Assembly: GCA_943329505.2 (NCBI GenBank)
Contig: CALQED020000057.1
Coordinates: 1 to 7,303 of the forward strand
DNA length: 7,303 bases
Origin: Polynucleobacter meluiroseus
Lineage (GTDB): Bacteria; Pseudomonadota; Gammaproteobacteria; Burkholderiales; Burkholderiaceae
Direction: 5' to 3'
This document shows, piece after piece, positions 1 to 6,557 of this stretch. The position numbers and the translations under genes were made by a program. The notes below the pieces were generated by a model. That model did not search any database and had not been told where the DNA came from. It worked only from the letters and a program-made list of their open reading frames with translations. Within the stretch, counting starts at the first letter, position 1. Each line of letters starts with the position of its first letter.

Positions 1-860
1 ACCGCTTTCAAAGCCTTGCCATCACGCATACCACCTGCAAGCTTTAAGAGTTCAGCAAATGGAGTGCCAAGAGGAACTTCATAATTACCGGGATGGACCA
101 CATCACCTGATACGGAGAAAATCTTGGTACCGCCATTATTAGGTTTACCAAGATCTAGATAAGCTTGACCACCGATGGCCAATACGAATGGCACCGCAGC
201 GAATGTCTCGGTGTTATTAATTGTCGTTGGCTTGCCATACAAACCAAAGCTTGCAGGAAATGGTGGCTTAAAGCGTGGCTGACCCTTTTTACCTTCTAAG
301 GATTCCAGCAAAGCAGTTTCTTCACCACAAATATAAGCACCCCAGCCTGGAGAAGCATGCAATTGGAATGAAAAGTCGCCGCCTAAAATCTGATTGCCCA
401 AGTAACCAGCAGCACGTGCTTCCTCTAAGGCCTCTTCAAAGCGGGCATACACCTCCCAGATTTCTCCGTGGATATAGTTGTAGCCAACCGAAATCCCCAT
501 GGTGTACGCACCAATAATCATGCCTTCAATCAAAGCATGTGGGTTGTAGCGCATGATGTCGCGGTCTTTAAAAGTACCTGGCTCGCCTTCATCGCTATTA
601 CAAACTAAATATTTTTGCCCAGGGAACTGACGTGGCATAAAGCTCCACTTCAGGCCTGTCGGGAAGCCTGCACCACCACGACCACGCAGGGAGGAAGCCT
701 TTAATTCTGCAATGATGGATTCAGGCGCAACCTTGTCATTAATTAAACGACGCAACTGCTGATAACCACCACGGCTTTCATAATCTTTGAGACGCCAGTT
801 ATCCCCATTGAGTCCAGCAAGGATTAAGGGCTTAATGTGGCGATCGTGCAAGCTGGTCAT
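1..860 (-). CDS. nuoF: NADH-quinone oxidoreductase subunit F (5' part; 3' end beyond window)
   Basis: NuoF is the NADH-binding, FMN-carrying subunit of complex I. It takes a hydride from NADH and passes electrons into the iron-sulfur chain on the cytoplasmic side. The window holds 286 complete codons from the ATG at 860-858, and the frame is open to position 1. Visible family blocks are the glycine-rich nucleotide-binding motif [13 protein letters not shown] (about residues 60-72), [14 protein letters not shown] (88-101) with the acidic FMN/NADH-site residues, and [17 protein letters not shown] (174-190). The C-terminal cysteine motif that binds cluster N3 would lie past the window edge, so it is missing because of the cut and not through gene damage. 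The start overlaps the nuoE stop as ATGA (860-857), which implies translational coupling. AAGGA at 873-869, inside nuoE, is its ribosome binding site with an 8-nt spacer. Identity is very secure. Confidence 0.97.
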   Translation of the reverse strand, partial: MTSLHDRHIKPLILAGLNGDNWRLKDYESRGGYQQLRRLINDKVAPESIIAELKASSLRGRGGAGFPTGLKWSFMPRQFPGQKYLVCNSDEGEPGTFKDRDIMRYNPHALIEGMIIGAYTMGISVGYNYIHGEIWEVYARFEEALEEARAAGYLGNQILGGDFSFQLHASPGWGAYICGEETALLESLEGKKGQPRFKPPFPASFGLYGKPTTINNTETFAAVPFVLAIGGQAYLDLGKPNNGGTKIFSVSGDVVHPGNYEVPLGTPFAELLKLAGGMRDGKALKA

Positions 861-1363
861 GCTGACTTTCCTTCTGCACGAAGCTCATTTAAGAGCACAT
901 CAATTTTTTCTTTACTCATAAAGCTACACATGCGCTTGTCATTCACGAGCATCACCGGTGAATCACCGCACGCACCCATACACTCACCCTCTTTTAAGGT
1001 GAAGGTGCCACAAGGCGTTGTTTCGTTAAAGCCAATACCCAAGGTATCTTTTAAGTAATGGGCTGCAGTTTCACCGTGGGTTAACTGACAAGGCAAATTT
1101 GTGCAGATCACTAACTTGTATTTGCCAATCTTCTTTGTGTTGTACATGTTGTAGAAGGTGGCCACCTCTTCTACTGCAATGGTTGGCATTTCTAAGATTT
1201 GCGCAACCGTGGCAATCACTTCGGCAGATACCCAACCTACTTCTGTTTGAGCGGCAATCAAAGCAGCCATGACTGCTGACTGCTTTTGCTCTGGCGGATA
1301 TTTAGCGACGTTACGGGCAATATCTGCCAGCGTTTTATCGGATAGTTGGAGAGTAGTCGTCAT
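857..1363 (-). CDS. nuoE: NADH-quinone oxidoreductase subunit E (24 kDa type)
   Basis: NuoE is a thioredoxin-like 2Fe-2S subunit that sits beside NuoF in the NADH-oxidising module and carries cluster N1a. The 168-residue protein has the normal family length. The four expected cluster ligands are visible as two pairs: C87-x4-C92 (CTNLPC) and C128-x3-C132 (CMGAC). The N-terminal helical part includes the family stretch [12 protein letters not shown] near residues 64-75. The start is the ATG at 1363-1361, with AAGGA at 1375-1371 and a 7-nt spacer. The gene begins 23 bp after nuoD and its TGA stop overlaps the nuoF ATG, as expected for subunits made in equal amounts. No truncation or missing ligand is seen. 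Confidence 0.98.
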   Translation of the reverse strand: MTTTLQLSDKTLADIARNVAKYPPEQKQSAVMAALIAAQTEVGWVSAEVIATVAQILEMPTIAVEEVATFYNMYNTKKIGKYKLVICTNLPCQLTHGETAAHYLKDTLGIGFNETTPCGTFTLKEGECMGACGDSPVMLVNDKRMCSFMSKEKIDVLLNELRAEGKSA

Positions 1364-1386
1364 GAAATAATCCTTGGAACGCCGCC

Positions 1387-2640
1387 TTAGCGATCAATCT
1401 CTCCGAAAACAATATCTTGCGTACCAATAATGGTGACCGCATCTGCCAACATATGGCCACGTGACATCTCATCCATAGCGGAAAGATGCACAAAACCTGG
1501 AGCACGAATCTTTAGACGATATGGCTTATTGGCACCGTCTGAGATTAAGTAAATACCAAACTCACCTTTAGGATGCTCAACTGCTGAGTAAGCCTCACCA
1601 TTCGGAACATGCATACCTTCAGTAAAGAGTTTGAAATGGTGAATCAATTCTTCCATATTGGTCTTCATATCCACACGCTTTGGTGGGGCAACCTTATGGT
1701 TGTCGCTCATGACAGGACCTGGATTGGCTTTTAACCAAGCAATACATTGCTTAATGATGCGATTCGATTGACGCATCTCTTCCATGCGCACTAAATAACG
1801 ATCATATGAATCGCCATTTACGCCAACAGGAATATCAAAGTCGAGACGGTCATAGACTTCGTACGGCTGCTTTTTACGTAAATCCCATTCAATTCCAGAA
1901 CCACGCAACATCGGACCAGTAAAACCAAGCTGCAACGCACGCTCAGGAGTCACGATACCAATATTAACTAGGCGTTGTTTCCAAATACGGTTATCGGTCA
2001 GCAGATTGCAATATTCATCCACGTTAGCATCAAAACCATTGCTAAATTGCTCAATGAAATCAAGCAATGATCCGCTACGATTTTCATTCAAACGCTTGAC
2101 AGCAGAAGCACTACGAATTTTAGATTGATCATACTGAGCCATTTGCTCTGGCAGATCACGATAGACCCCACCTGGGCGATAGTAAGCAGCATGCATACGC
2201 GCACCCGATACTGCTTCGTACATATCAAAAATATCTTCACGATCGCGGAAGGCATACAAAAATACCGCCATTGCACCAACGTCAAGACCATGACAACCGA
2301 TCCATAGCAAGTGGTTCAATAAGCGCGTAAGCTCGTCATACATGACGCGGATATACTGCGCGCGTAATGGCACATCGACTTGCAATAATTTTTCAATCGC
2401 TAATACATAAGCATGCTCATTGGACATCATGGACACATAGTCCAAACGATCCATATAAGGAACGTTCTGAATCCAGGTTCGAGTCTCAGCGAGCTTCTCA
2501 GTTGCTCGGTGTAACAGACCAATATGCGGGTCTGCACGTTGGATCACCTCACCATCTAACTCAAGCACTAGGCGTAATACGCCGTGGGCCGCCGGATGCT
2601 GGGGACCAAAATTGAGGGTGTAGTTCTTAATTTGCGCCAT
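1387..2640 (-). CDS. nuoD: NADH-quinone oxidoreductase subunit D (49 kDa type)
   Basis: NuoD is the complex I subunit descended from the large subunit of NiFe hydrogenases. With NuoB it forms the quinone-reduction pocket in the connecting module. At 417 residues it matches the usual length for a stand-alone betaproteobacterial NuoD; it is not fused to NuoC as in E. coli. The N-terminal block [10 protein letters not shown] (11-20) provides His19, and [10 protein letters not shown] (61-70) provides Tyr68. Their 49-residue spacing equals that of the quinone-binding His and Tyr known from Thermus and mammals (His38/Tyr87 in Thermus Nqo4). The C-terminus ends in DIVFGEIDR, typical of the family. 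The ATG at 2640-2638 lies 3 bp after the nuoC stop. The nearest strong ribosome binding site is GGAGGT inside nuoC, listed separately. Confidence 0.98.
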   Translation of the reverse strand: MAQIKNYTLNFGPQHPAAHGVLRLVLELDGEVIQRADPHIGLLHRATEKLAETRTWIQNVPYMDRLDYVSMMSNEHAYVLAIEKLLQVDVPLRAQYIRVMYDELTRLLNHLLWIGCHGLDVGAMAVFLYAFRDREDIFDMYEAVSGARMHAAYYRPGGVYRDLPEQMAQYDQSKIRSASAVKRLNENRSGSLLDFIEQFSNGFDANVDEYCNLLTDNRIWKQRLVNIGIVTPERALQLGFTGPMLRGSGIEWDLRKKQPYEVYDRLDFDIPVGVNGDSYDRYLVRMEEMRQSNRIIKQCIAWLKANPGPVMSDNHKVAPPKRVDMKTNMEELIHHFKLFTEGMHVPNGEAYSAVEHPKGEFGIYLISDGANKPYRLKIRAPGFVHLSAMDEMSRGHMLADAVTIIGTQDIVFGEIDR

Positions 2641-2643
2641 GAC

Positions 2644-3243
2644 TTAAACCGGACCTCCGTACTGTTCTTCACGAACGATACGTGGCGTAATCTCACGCGC
2701 TTCAATGGTGACGGGCTGATAGACAACGCGCTTTAACTCTGGGTCATAACGCATTTCTACATTACCGCTAATGGGGAAGTCTTTTCTAAATGGATGGCCA
2801 ATAAAGCCATAGTCGGTCAAGATGCGACGTAAATCTTCATGGCCTTCAAAAATGATGCCAAAGAGGTCAAATGCTTCACGCTCAAACCAGTTAGCTGAAT
2901 TCCAAACAGGCGTAATGGATGCCACCAGCGGATAGCTATCATCCGGAGCAAATACGCGTAAACGTAAACGCCAATTATGTTGAATCGAAAGTAAGTGGCT
3001 GACGACGCCAAAACGCTGACCACTCCAAGCGCCATCACGGAAGTCTTGATAGTCAACACCACATAAGTCGATGAGTTGCTCAAAAGCCAATGATGGGTCA
3101 TCGCGTAGCAAAAGTGCAGATTCAAGATAAGTATCAGCATTGACCACCACGGTCACTTCACCTAAGGCAGTTTCGATAGACTGAATGCGCTTACCTAAAA
3201 CCTTCTCAAGATTGGCAGCTAAGTGAACTAAACGATCTGACAT
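2644..3243 (-). CDS. nuoC: NADH-quinone oxidoreductase subunit C (30 kDa type)
   Basis: NuoC is a cofactor-free structural subunit of the peripheral arm of complex I that packs against NuoD. The 199-residue product contains the 30 kDa subunit signature around residues 121-141 ([20 protein letters not shown] and the following Ile), then the conserved GHPFRKDFP block (149-157), which contacts the neighbouring subunits. The tail (EQYGGPV) resembles that of other Burkholderiales NuoC proteins. The start is the ATG at 3243-3241, only 3 bp after the nuoB stop; GGAAAGG at 3257-3251 is the ribosome binding site with a 7-nt spacer. It is separate from nuoD, which follows after 3 bp. An overlapping frame at 2817-3140 on the same strand is a shadow of this gene. 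Confidence 0.98.
   Translation of the reverse strand: MSDRLVHLAANLEKVLGKRIQSIETALGEVTVVVNADTYLESALLLRDDPSLAFEQLIDLCGVDYQDFRDGAWSGQRFGVVSHLLSIQHNWRLRLRVFAPDDSYPLVASITPVWNSANWFEREAFDLFGIIFEGHEDLRRILTDYGFIGHPFRKDFPISGNVEMRYDPELKRVVYQPVTIEAREITPRIVREEQYGGPV
2653..2658 (-). promoter_or_regulatory. Ribosome binding site of nuoD, inside nuoC
   Basis: Minus-strand GGAGGT is close to a perfect anti-Shine-Dalgarno match. It is formed by the Gly-Gly codons four to three from the end of nuoC. It lies 12 nt from the nuoD ATG (2640), longer than the common 5-9 nt. No better site is nearer, so this is the likely one, perhaps helped by coupling to nuoC termination 3 bp before the start. Confidence 0.6.
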
Positions 3244-3246
3244 GGT

Positions 3247-3729
3247 TTAGCCTTTCCGCGCAATCGTGCTAGTGCGGGCAATCTTAGATTGCAATTGAAT
3301 AATCCCGTAGATCAATGCTTCTGCCGTTGGCGGGCAACCAGGCACATAGATATCGACCGGCACGATACGGTCGCAACCACGGACGACCGAATAGGAGTTA
3401 TGGTAATAACCGCCACCGTTCGCACAAGAGCCCATAGAAATGACCCAACGAGGCTCTGGCATTTGGTCGTACACCTTACGCAGTGCTGGGGCCATCTTGT
3501 TGCAAAGCGTACCGGCAACAATCATCAAATCTGATTGCCGTGGAGATGGACGGAATACCACACCAAAACGGTCTAAGTCATAACGGGAGGCGCCTGCATG
3601 CATCATCTCTACTGCGCAGCAAGCTAAACCAAAGGTCATTGGCCAAAGAGAGCCGTTGCGAGTCCAGTTAATCAACTGGTCTGCAGTGGTAGTCACAAAT
3701 CCTTCTTTTAGAACGCCTTCTAATGCCAT
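3247..3729 (-). CDS. nuoB: NADH-quinone oxidoreductase subunit B (PSST type)
   Basis: NuoB carries cluster N2, the last iron-sulfur centre, which hands electrons to quinone at the interface with NuoD. The ATG at 3729-3727 gives 160 residues, the usual length in this group. An in-frame GTG at 3738 that overlaps the nuoA stop would add three residues (M-I-D). I prefer the ATG because GGGAG lies 8 nt upstream of it and the protein then begins [11 protein letters not shown], as I recall for relatives. The four N2 ligands are present: tandem Cys37-Cys38 in [11 protein letters not shown], Cys102 in MGSCANGGG and Cys132 in [11 protein letters not shown]. One oddity is YYHNSYS just after the third ligand, where relatives generally read YYHYSYS (Asn at residue 111; see findings). 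The gene starts 5 bp after nuoA and ends 3 bp before nuoC. Confidence 0.98.
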
Positions 3730-3734
3730 ATCGA

Positions 3735-4094
3735 TCACTCCCAGTCGAGAGCGCCCTTTTTCCAGATATAAACAAATCCCACAATGAATTCCAAGAGGAA
3801 AATCACCATAGAGGCGTAGCCAAACCAGCCAAGATCACGTAATGCAACACCCCATGGGAACAGGAAAGCGGTTTCAAGATCAAACAAAATAAAGAGGATG
3901 GCAATTAAGTAGTAGCGTACATCGAACTTCATGCGTGCATCTTCGAACGCTTCAAAACCGCACTCATAGGGTGAGAGTTTTTCAGCATTAGGCTTCGAAG
4001 GAGCCAGAATTTTTCCAAGGAACATGGGGACTAATCCCACCCCAATACCTACGAGGATAAAAAGCAGAACAGGAAAGTAATTAGCGAGATTCAA
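3735..4094 (-). CDS. nuoA: NADH-quinone oxidoreductase subunit A (ND3 type), TTG start
   Basis: NuoA is the small membrane subunit of complex I, related to mitochondrial ND3, at the junction of membrane and peripheral arms near the quinone channel. The 119-residue protein shows three hydrophobic helices at about 6-27, 61-80 and 89-111. The loop after helix 1 carries the conserved [12 protein letters not shown] (43-54), whose Cys46 corresponds to the ND3 loop cysteine. Helix 2 carries the conserved acidic pair in FDLETAF (Asp72, Glu74). The start is a TTG at 4094-4092: the frame upstream has no ATG or GTG before an in-frame TGA, the next Met falls within or beyond helix 1, and [12 protein letters not shown] is the expected N-terminus. 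The stop lies 5 bp before the nuoB ATG. It is the first gene of the nuo cluster, 108 bp after tRNA-Leu. Confidence 0.97.
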
Positions 4095-4202
4095 TATAGT
4101 CCTGAGTCGTTCGTCTAGTAAATCTTCTAAAGCAAAAATTATTCTTCATACCACTACATCATCACTTGATATAGAGCAAGAAGCTCCATAAATACTACTT
4201 TT
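4095..4202 (-). other. Leader between tRNA-Leu and nuoA
   Basis: This AT-rich 108-bp gap is the longest non-coding stretch in the window. Near its upstream end it can form a small hairpin, GAGC-TTCTT-GCTC (4185-4173), with no T-run after it, so it is not a rho-independent terminator. A possible 11-codon reading frame (4189-4154) has no ribosome binding site. I could not find a -35/-10 pair with good spacing, so either nuo is transcribed through the tRNA from upstream or its promoter is not of the simple sigma-70 consensus kind. Confidence 0.5.
4100..4103 (-). promoter_or_regulatory. Ribosome binding site for the TTG start of nuoA
   Basis: AGGA on the minus strand lies 5 nt from the TTG at 4094. 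It is the only purine-rich anti-Shine-Dalgarno match near the start and supports the non-ATG choice. Confidence 0.6.
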
Positions 4203-4287
4203 TGGTGCCGACGGCGAGACTCGAACTCGCACAGCCTAAGCCACTACCCCCTCAAGATAGCGTGTCTACCAATTTCACCACGTCGGC
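4203..4287 (-). tRNA. tRNA-Leu (anticodon GAG)
   Basis: This is an 85-nt class II tRNA with encoded CCA. The acceptor stem GCCGACG (4287-4281) pairs perfectly with CGTCGGC, followed by discriminator A and CCA (4206-4203). The D arm contains AAATTGGTAGACACG. The anticodon stem CTATC/GGTAG (one T-G pair) closes a seven-base loop, TTGAGGG, with anticodon GAG at 4253-4251. A long variable arm with a short GGC/GCT-type stem marks it as leucine. The T arm is GCGAG-TTCGAGT-CTCGC. It should read CUC and CUU codons. It lies between secG and nuoA, 86 bp after secG, an arrangement I recall as common in related betaproteobacteria. Confidence 0.97.
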
Positions 4288-4373
4288 ATCTTGCAAAACC
4301 CATCAATTCTACTGCATTGCACCACTGAACTACCCCAAATTTGGGACAGAAAAATCAATAAAAACCTACTCTT
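4288..4373 (-). other. Gap between secG and tRNA-Leu
   Basis: This 86-bp gap holds a perfect 12-bp palindrome, CCCAAATTTGGG (4345-4334), and just after it GTAGTTCAGTGGT (4333-4321), which resembles a tRNA D arm. A TAGAAT hexamer (4311-4306), 18 nt before the tRNA, is one mismatch from the -10 consensus, but no good -35 lies 16-18 nt upstream of it. It could be a weak promoter for the tRNA. No terminator with a T-run is seen after secG. Confidence 0.4.
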
Positions 4374-4730
4374 TTACTTAGGCACTGCTGGCTTGGTGGG
4401 ATCCTGAGTTGGGGCCGGAGTTGGTGCAACGGGTGCCGCTGGCGCCACTACTGGAGCAACTGTTCCAGACAGAACACCAGGGCTCACTTCCTTCTTACTC
4501 CCAACCCATGTAATACCTAAGGTGCAGATAAAAAATACTGCGGCAAAAATGGCGGTTGTATGTGACAAAAAGTTTGCAGACCCGCTAGCGCCAAATAAGC
4601 TACCGGAAGCACCGGATCCAAAGGCAGCGCCCATATCAGCGCCCTTACCTTGTTGCAATAGCACTAACAAAATCACAGCCAAAGCTGAAATTACCTGTAA
4701 CACGATTAATAAAGTCTTAAACCATTCCAC
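4374..4730 (-). CDS. secG: Preprotein translocase subunit SecG, GTG start
   Basis: SecG is the small inner-membrane partner of SecYE and assists SecA-driven export of unfolded proteins. The 118-residue protein has two hydrophobic helices, about residues 3-23 and 55-76, joined by the conserved Gly/Ser-rich cytoplasmic stretch that begins LLQQGKGADMGAAFG (about 23-38) and continues with SLFGASGSANFLSHTTA. After helix 2 comes a low-complexity tail rich in Ala, Pro and Val (about 90-118, with APAAPVAPTPAPTQ), which is typical of betaproteobacterial SecG and variable between species. The start is a GTG at 4730-4728. An in-frame TAA two codons upstream and the lack of any ATG before residue 33 leave no good alternative, and GGAG sits 7 nt upstream. 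It follows tpiA by 22 bp. Confidence 0.95.
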   Translation of the reverse strand: MEWFKTLLIVLQVISALAVILLVLLQQGKGADMGAAFGSGASGSLFGASGSANFLSHTTAIFAAVFFICTLGITWVGSKKEVSPGVLSGTVAPVVAPAAPVAPTPAPTQDPTKPAVPK

Positions 4731-4737
4731 AGCTTAT

Positions 4738-4741
4738 CTCC
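4738..4741 (-). promoter_or_regulatory. Ribosome binding site for the GTG start of secG
   Basis: GGAG on the minus strand lies 7 nt from the GTG at 4730, inside the 22-bp tpiA-secG gap. Together with the upstream in-frame stop it fixes the GTG start. Confidence 0.65.
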
Positions 4742-4752
4742 AAATAAAAAAT

Positions 4753-5511
4753 CTATGCCTGACAGATCGCCAGAAAATCTTGAGGATTTAAAGAAGCTCC
4801 CCCAACCAATCCGCCATCAATATCGGGCATGGCAAACAATTCAACGGCATTGTCAGGGTTGACGCTGCCACCGTACAAAATGCCTACATGTGAGGCGACA
4901 TCCAGATCAAATTCAGCTAACTGCAGACGGATATGACGATGCATATCCTGGGCAATATCAGCGCTTGCCACTTTTCCAGTACCAATCGCCCACACGGGCT
5001 CATAGGCAATTAAACAGTCAGCCAAACGATCTTGCAAAACAGAAACTTGTTTAGCGATCTGACCACAAACAACCTCTTGGGCTCTGCCAGAGTTGCGCTC
5101 ATCTGCAGTCTCACCAACACAAATCACGGGAGTCATCCCATGATCTAAAACTTGTAAGGCCTTAGCGGCCACCACTTCATCAACCTCATGGTGCATTTGG
5201 CGACGCTCAGAGTGGCCAACAATGACGTAGCGGCATCCTAACTCTTTGAGCATCGCAGCACTTGCCTCACCAGTGTAGGCGCCTGAGGACTCTGCCGAAG
5301 CATCTTGCGCGCCTAGACTTAAAAAAGCCAAGGAGTGTTCTTTAATTAAACTGCCGCATTGGGCCAGATACGGAAATGGTGGGCACACTGCAAATTGACG
5401 ACCTGCAGGCATACCCCTTTCCATGCCGCGCGCAACTGTCTTGATCCAATCTTGATTACTCGCAAGACTGCCATTCATTTTCCAATTGCCGATGACGATC
5501 AGTGGGCGCAT
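4753..5511 (-). CDS. tpiA: Triosephosphate isomerase
   Basis: TpiA interconverts dihydroxyacetone phosphate and glyceraldehyde 3-phosphate in cytoplasmic glycolysis and gluconeogenesis. The 252 residues form a standard full-length TIM barrel. Catalytic residues are in place: Lys11 in GNWKMNGS (8-15), His100 in IVGHSERR (97-104) and Glu171 in AYEPVWAIGTGK (169-180), which also includes the mobile loop 6. The phosphate-binding segments YGGSV (213-217) and GGLVGGAS (233-240) are present. The start is the ATG at 5511-5509, and an in-frame TAG two codons upstream rules out extension. No Shine-Dalgarno match is visible before it (the upstream bases are TTACTCATTAGCAT), so initiation may depend on ribosomes finishing the oxidoreductase gene 14 bp upstream. 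The stop is TAG, 22 bp before secG. Confidence 0.98.
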   Translation of the reverse strand: MRPLIVIGNWKMNGSLASNQDWIKTVARGMERGMPAGRQFAVCPPFPYLAQCGSLIKEHSLAFLSLGAQDASAESSGAYTGEASAAMLKELGCRYVIVGHSERRQMHHEVDEVVAAKALQVLDHGMTPVICVGETADERNSGRAQEVVCGQIAKQVSVLQDRLADCLIAYEPVWAIGTGKVASADIAQDMHRHIRLQLAEFDLDVASHVGILYGGSVNPDNAVELFAMPDIDGGLVGGASLNPQDFLAICQA

Positions 5512-5525
5512 ATGCTAATGAGTAA

Positions 5526-6524
5526 TTAAACGGTCAGAACAATCTTGCCAACATGCTCAGAAGACTCCATCAATCGATGGGCATCTGCTGCTTGTTCCAG
5601 CGTAAATGTTTGATAGATCGCAGGCTTTAACTTGCCAGCATTGAGTAAAGGCCAAACCGTTTCATAAAGCTGTTTGGTAATTTGTTTCTTAAATGACACT
5701 GGACGTGGGCGCAAGGTTGAGCCAGTAATCGTCAAACGACGACGCAGAATTTGATTGGTACTGACTTCTGCTTTTGATCCGCCCTGAATTGCAATAATGA
5801 CGATCCGGCCATCATCAGCCAAGCAATCAATTTCGCGCTGAACGTAATCACCAGTCACCATATCAAGGATGACATTGACACCTTTGCCATCCGTTGCTTT
5901 CTTAACTTCTTCCACAAAGTCCTGCGTCTTATAGTTAATCGCTAGATCAGCGCCCAACTTTAAGCAAGCAGCACACTTTTCATCTGTACCAGCAGTTACG
6001 AATACTTTATGGCCGAGGGCTTTAGCCAGCAAAATTGCTGTCACACCAATACCACTTGAGCCACCCTGTACCAACAAGGTTTCACCTGGAGATAATTGAC
6101 CACGCATGAAGACATTGCTCCACACGGTATAGAAAGTCTCTGGCAAGGCTGCGGCTTCTTGATCAGTAAAGCCAGTCGGATAAGGTAAGCACTGAGCAAT
6201 CGGAGCAGTACAAAGATCTGCGTATCCGCCACCCTGAACTAAAGCACACACCTTATCGCCAATCTTCAAACCAATTGCATTATCAGCATGGGCTAAGTCG
6301 CCACCAATAATTTCACCAGCAACTTCAAGACCTGGAATATCGGATGCCCCTGCAGGAACAGGGTAATGCCCTTTACGTTGTAAAACGTCAGGACGATTAA
6401 TCCCTGCTGCTAAGACTTTGATCAAGACTTCGCCAGAACCAGCAGCAGGAACCGCTGGATCTGGGCGAGTGGCGGGCACCAACATTTCTGGTGCCCCAAA
6501 TTCTTTGATCTCAATTGCGCGCAT
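5526..6524 (-). CDS. NAD(P)H:quinone oxidoreductase, PIG3/QOR-type zinc-independent MDR protein
   Basis: This is a medium-chain dehydrogenase/reductase of the quinone oxidoreductase group, probably soluble and NADPH-dependent, reducing quinones or related carbonyl compounds by hydride transfer. The true substrate cannot be read from the sequence. Starting at the ATG (6524-6522) it has 332 residues. The N-terminal GroES-like domain includes AAGINRPDVLQRKGHYP (about 39-55) and PGLEVAGEI (64-72). The Rossmann domain starts at about 147 with the nucleotide motif VQGGSSGIG (152-160). The zinc-ligand pattern of alcohol dehydrogenases is absent. The C-terminal SSEHVGKIVL is typical of the PIG3-like subgroup. 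An in-frame TTG one codon upstream is less likely, because AGGAG is spaced 6 nt from the ATG but only 3 nt from the TTG. It lies between pnp (33-bp gap) and tpiA (14-bp gap). Confidence 0.9.
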   Translation of the reverse strand: MRAIEIKEFGAPEMLVPATRPDPAVPAAGSGEVLIKVLAAGINRPDVLQRKGHYPVPAGASDIPGLEVAGEIIGGDLAHADNAIGLKIGDKVCALVQGGGYADLCTAPIAQCLPYPTGFTDQEAAALPETFYTVWSNVFMRGQLSPGETLLVQGGSSGIGVTAILLAKALGHKVFVTAGTDEKCAACLKLGADLAINYKTQDFVEEVKKATDGKGVNVILDMVTGDYVQREIDCLADDGRIVIIAIQGGSKAEVSTNQILRRRLTITGSTLRPRPVSFKKQITKQLYETVWPLLNAGKLKPAIYQTFTLEQAADAHRLMESSEHVGKIVLTV

Positions 6525-6530
6525 CAAATA

Positions 6531-6535
6531 CTCCT
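6531..6535 (-). promoter_or_regulatory. Ribosome binding site of the quinone oxidoreductase gene
   Basis: AGGAG on the minus strand lies 6 nt before the ATG at 6524. This optimal spacing decides for the ATG over the adjacent TTG at 6527. It sits in the 33-bp gap after pnp, which shows no terminator. Confidence 0.7.
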
Positions 6536-6557
6536 AAGGCTTCTGAGAAATACTGAC

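Noticed and set aside
275..517. Plus-strand open frame opposite nuoF
   Set aside because: It lies wholly antisense to conserved nuoF coding sequence and its translation has no recognisable domain.
2367..2615. Plus-strand open frame opposite the nuoD 5' region
   Set aside because: It is antisense to a highly conserved gene, and its translation looks like a frame shadow with no family resemblance.
3730..3738. GTG at 3738 as the nuoB start, overlapping the nuoA stop
   Set aside because: Its upstream GGA is adjacent to the codon with no proper spacing, whereas the ATG at 3729 has GGGAG 8 nt upstream and gives the family N-terminus.
4173..4185. GAGC-TTCTT-GCTC hairpin as a terminator before nuoA
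   Set aside because: The stem is only four to five pairs and is followed by ATATCAAG, not by a T-run.
4095..4202. A sigma-70 promoter directly upstream of nuoA
   Set aside because: AT-rich hexamers such as AATAAT are present, but none has a TTGACA-like partner at 16-18 nt. It cannot be called from sequence alone.
4334..4345. CCCAAATTTGGG as a terminator after secG
   Set aside because: As RNA it can form only about four base pairs around a four-base loop, and no T-run follows on either strand.
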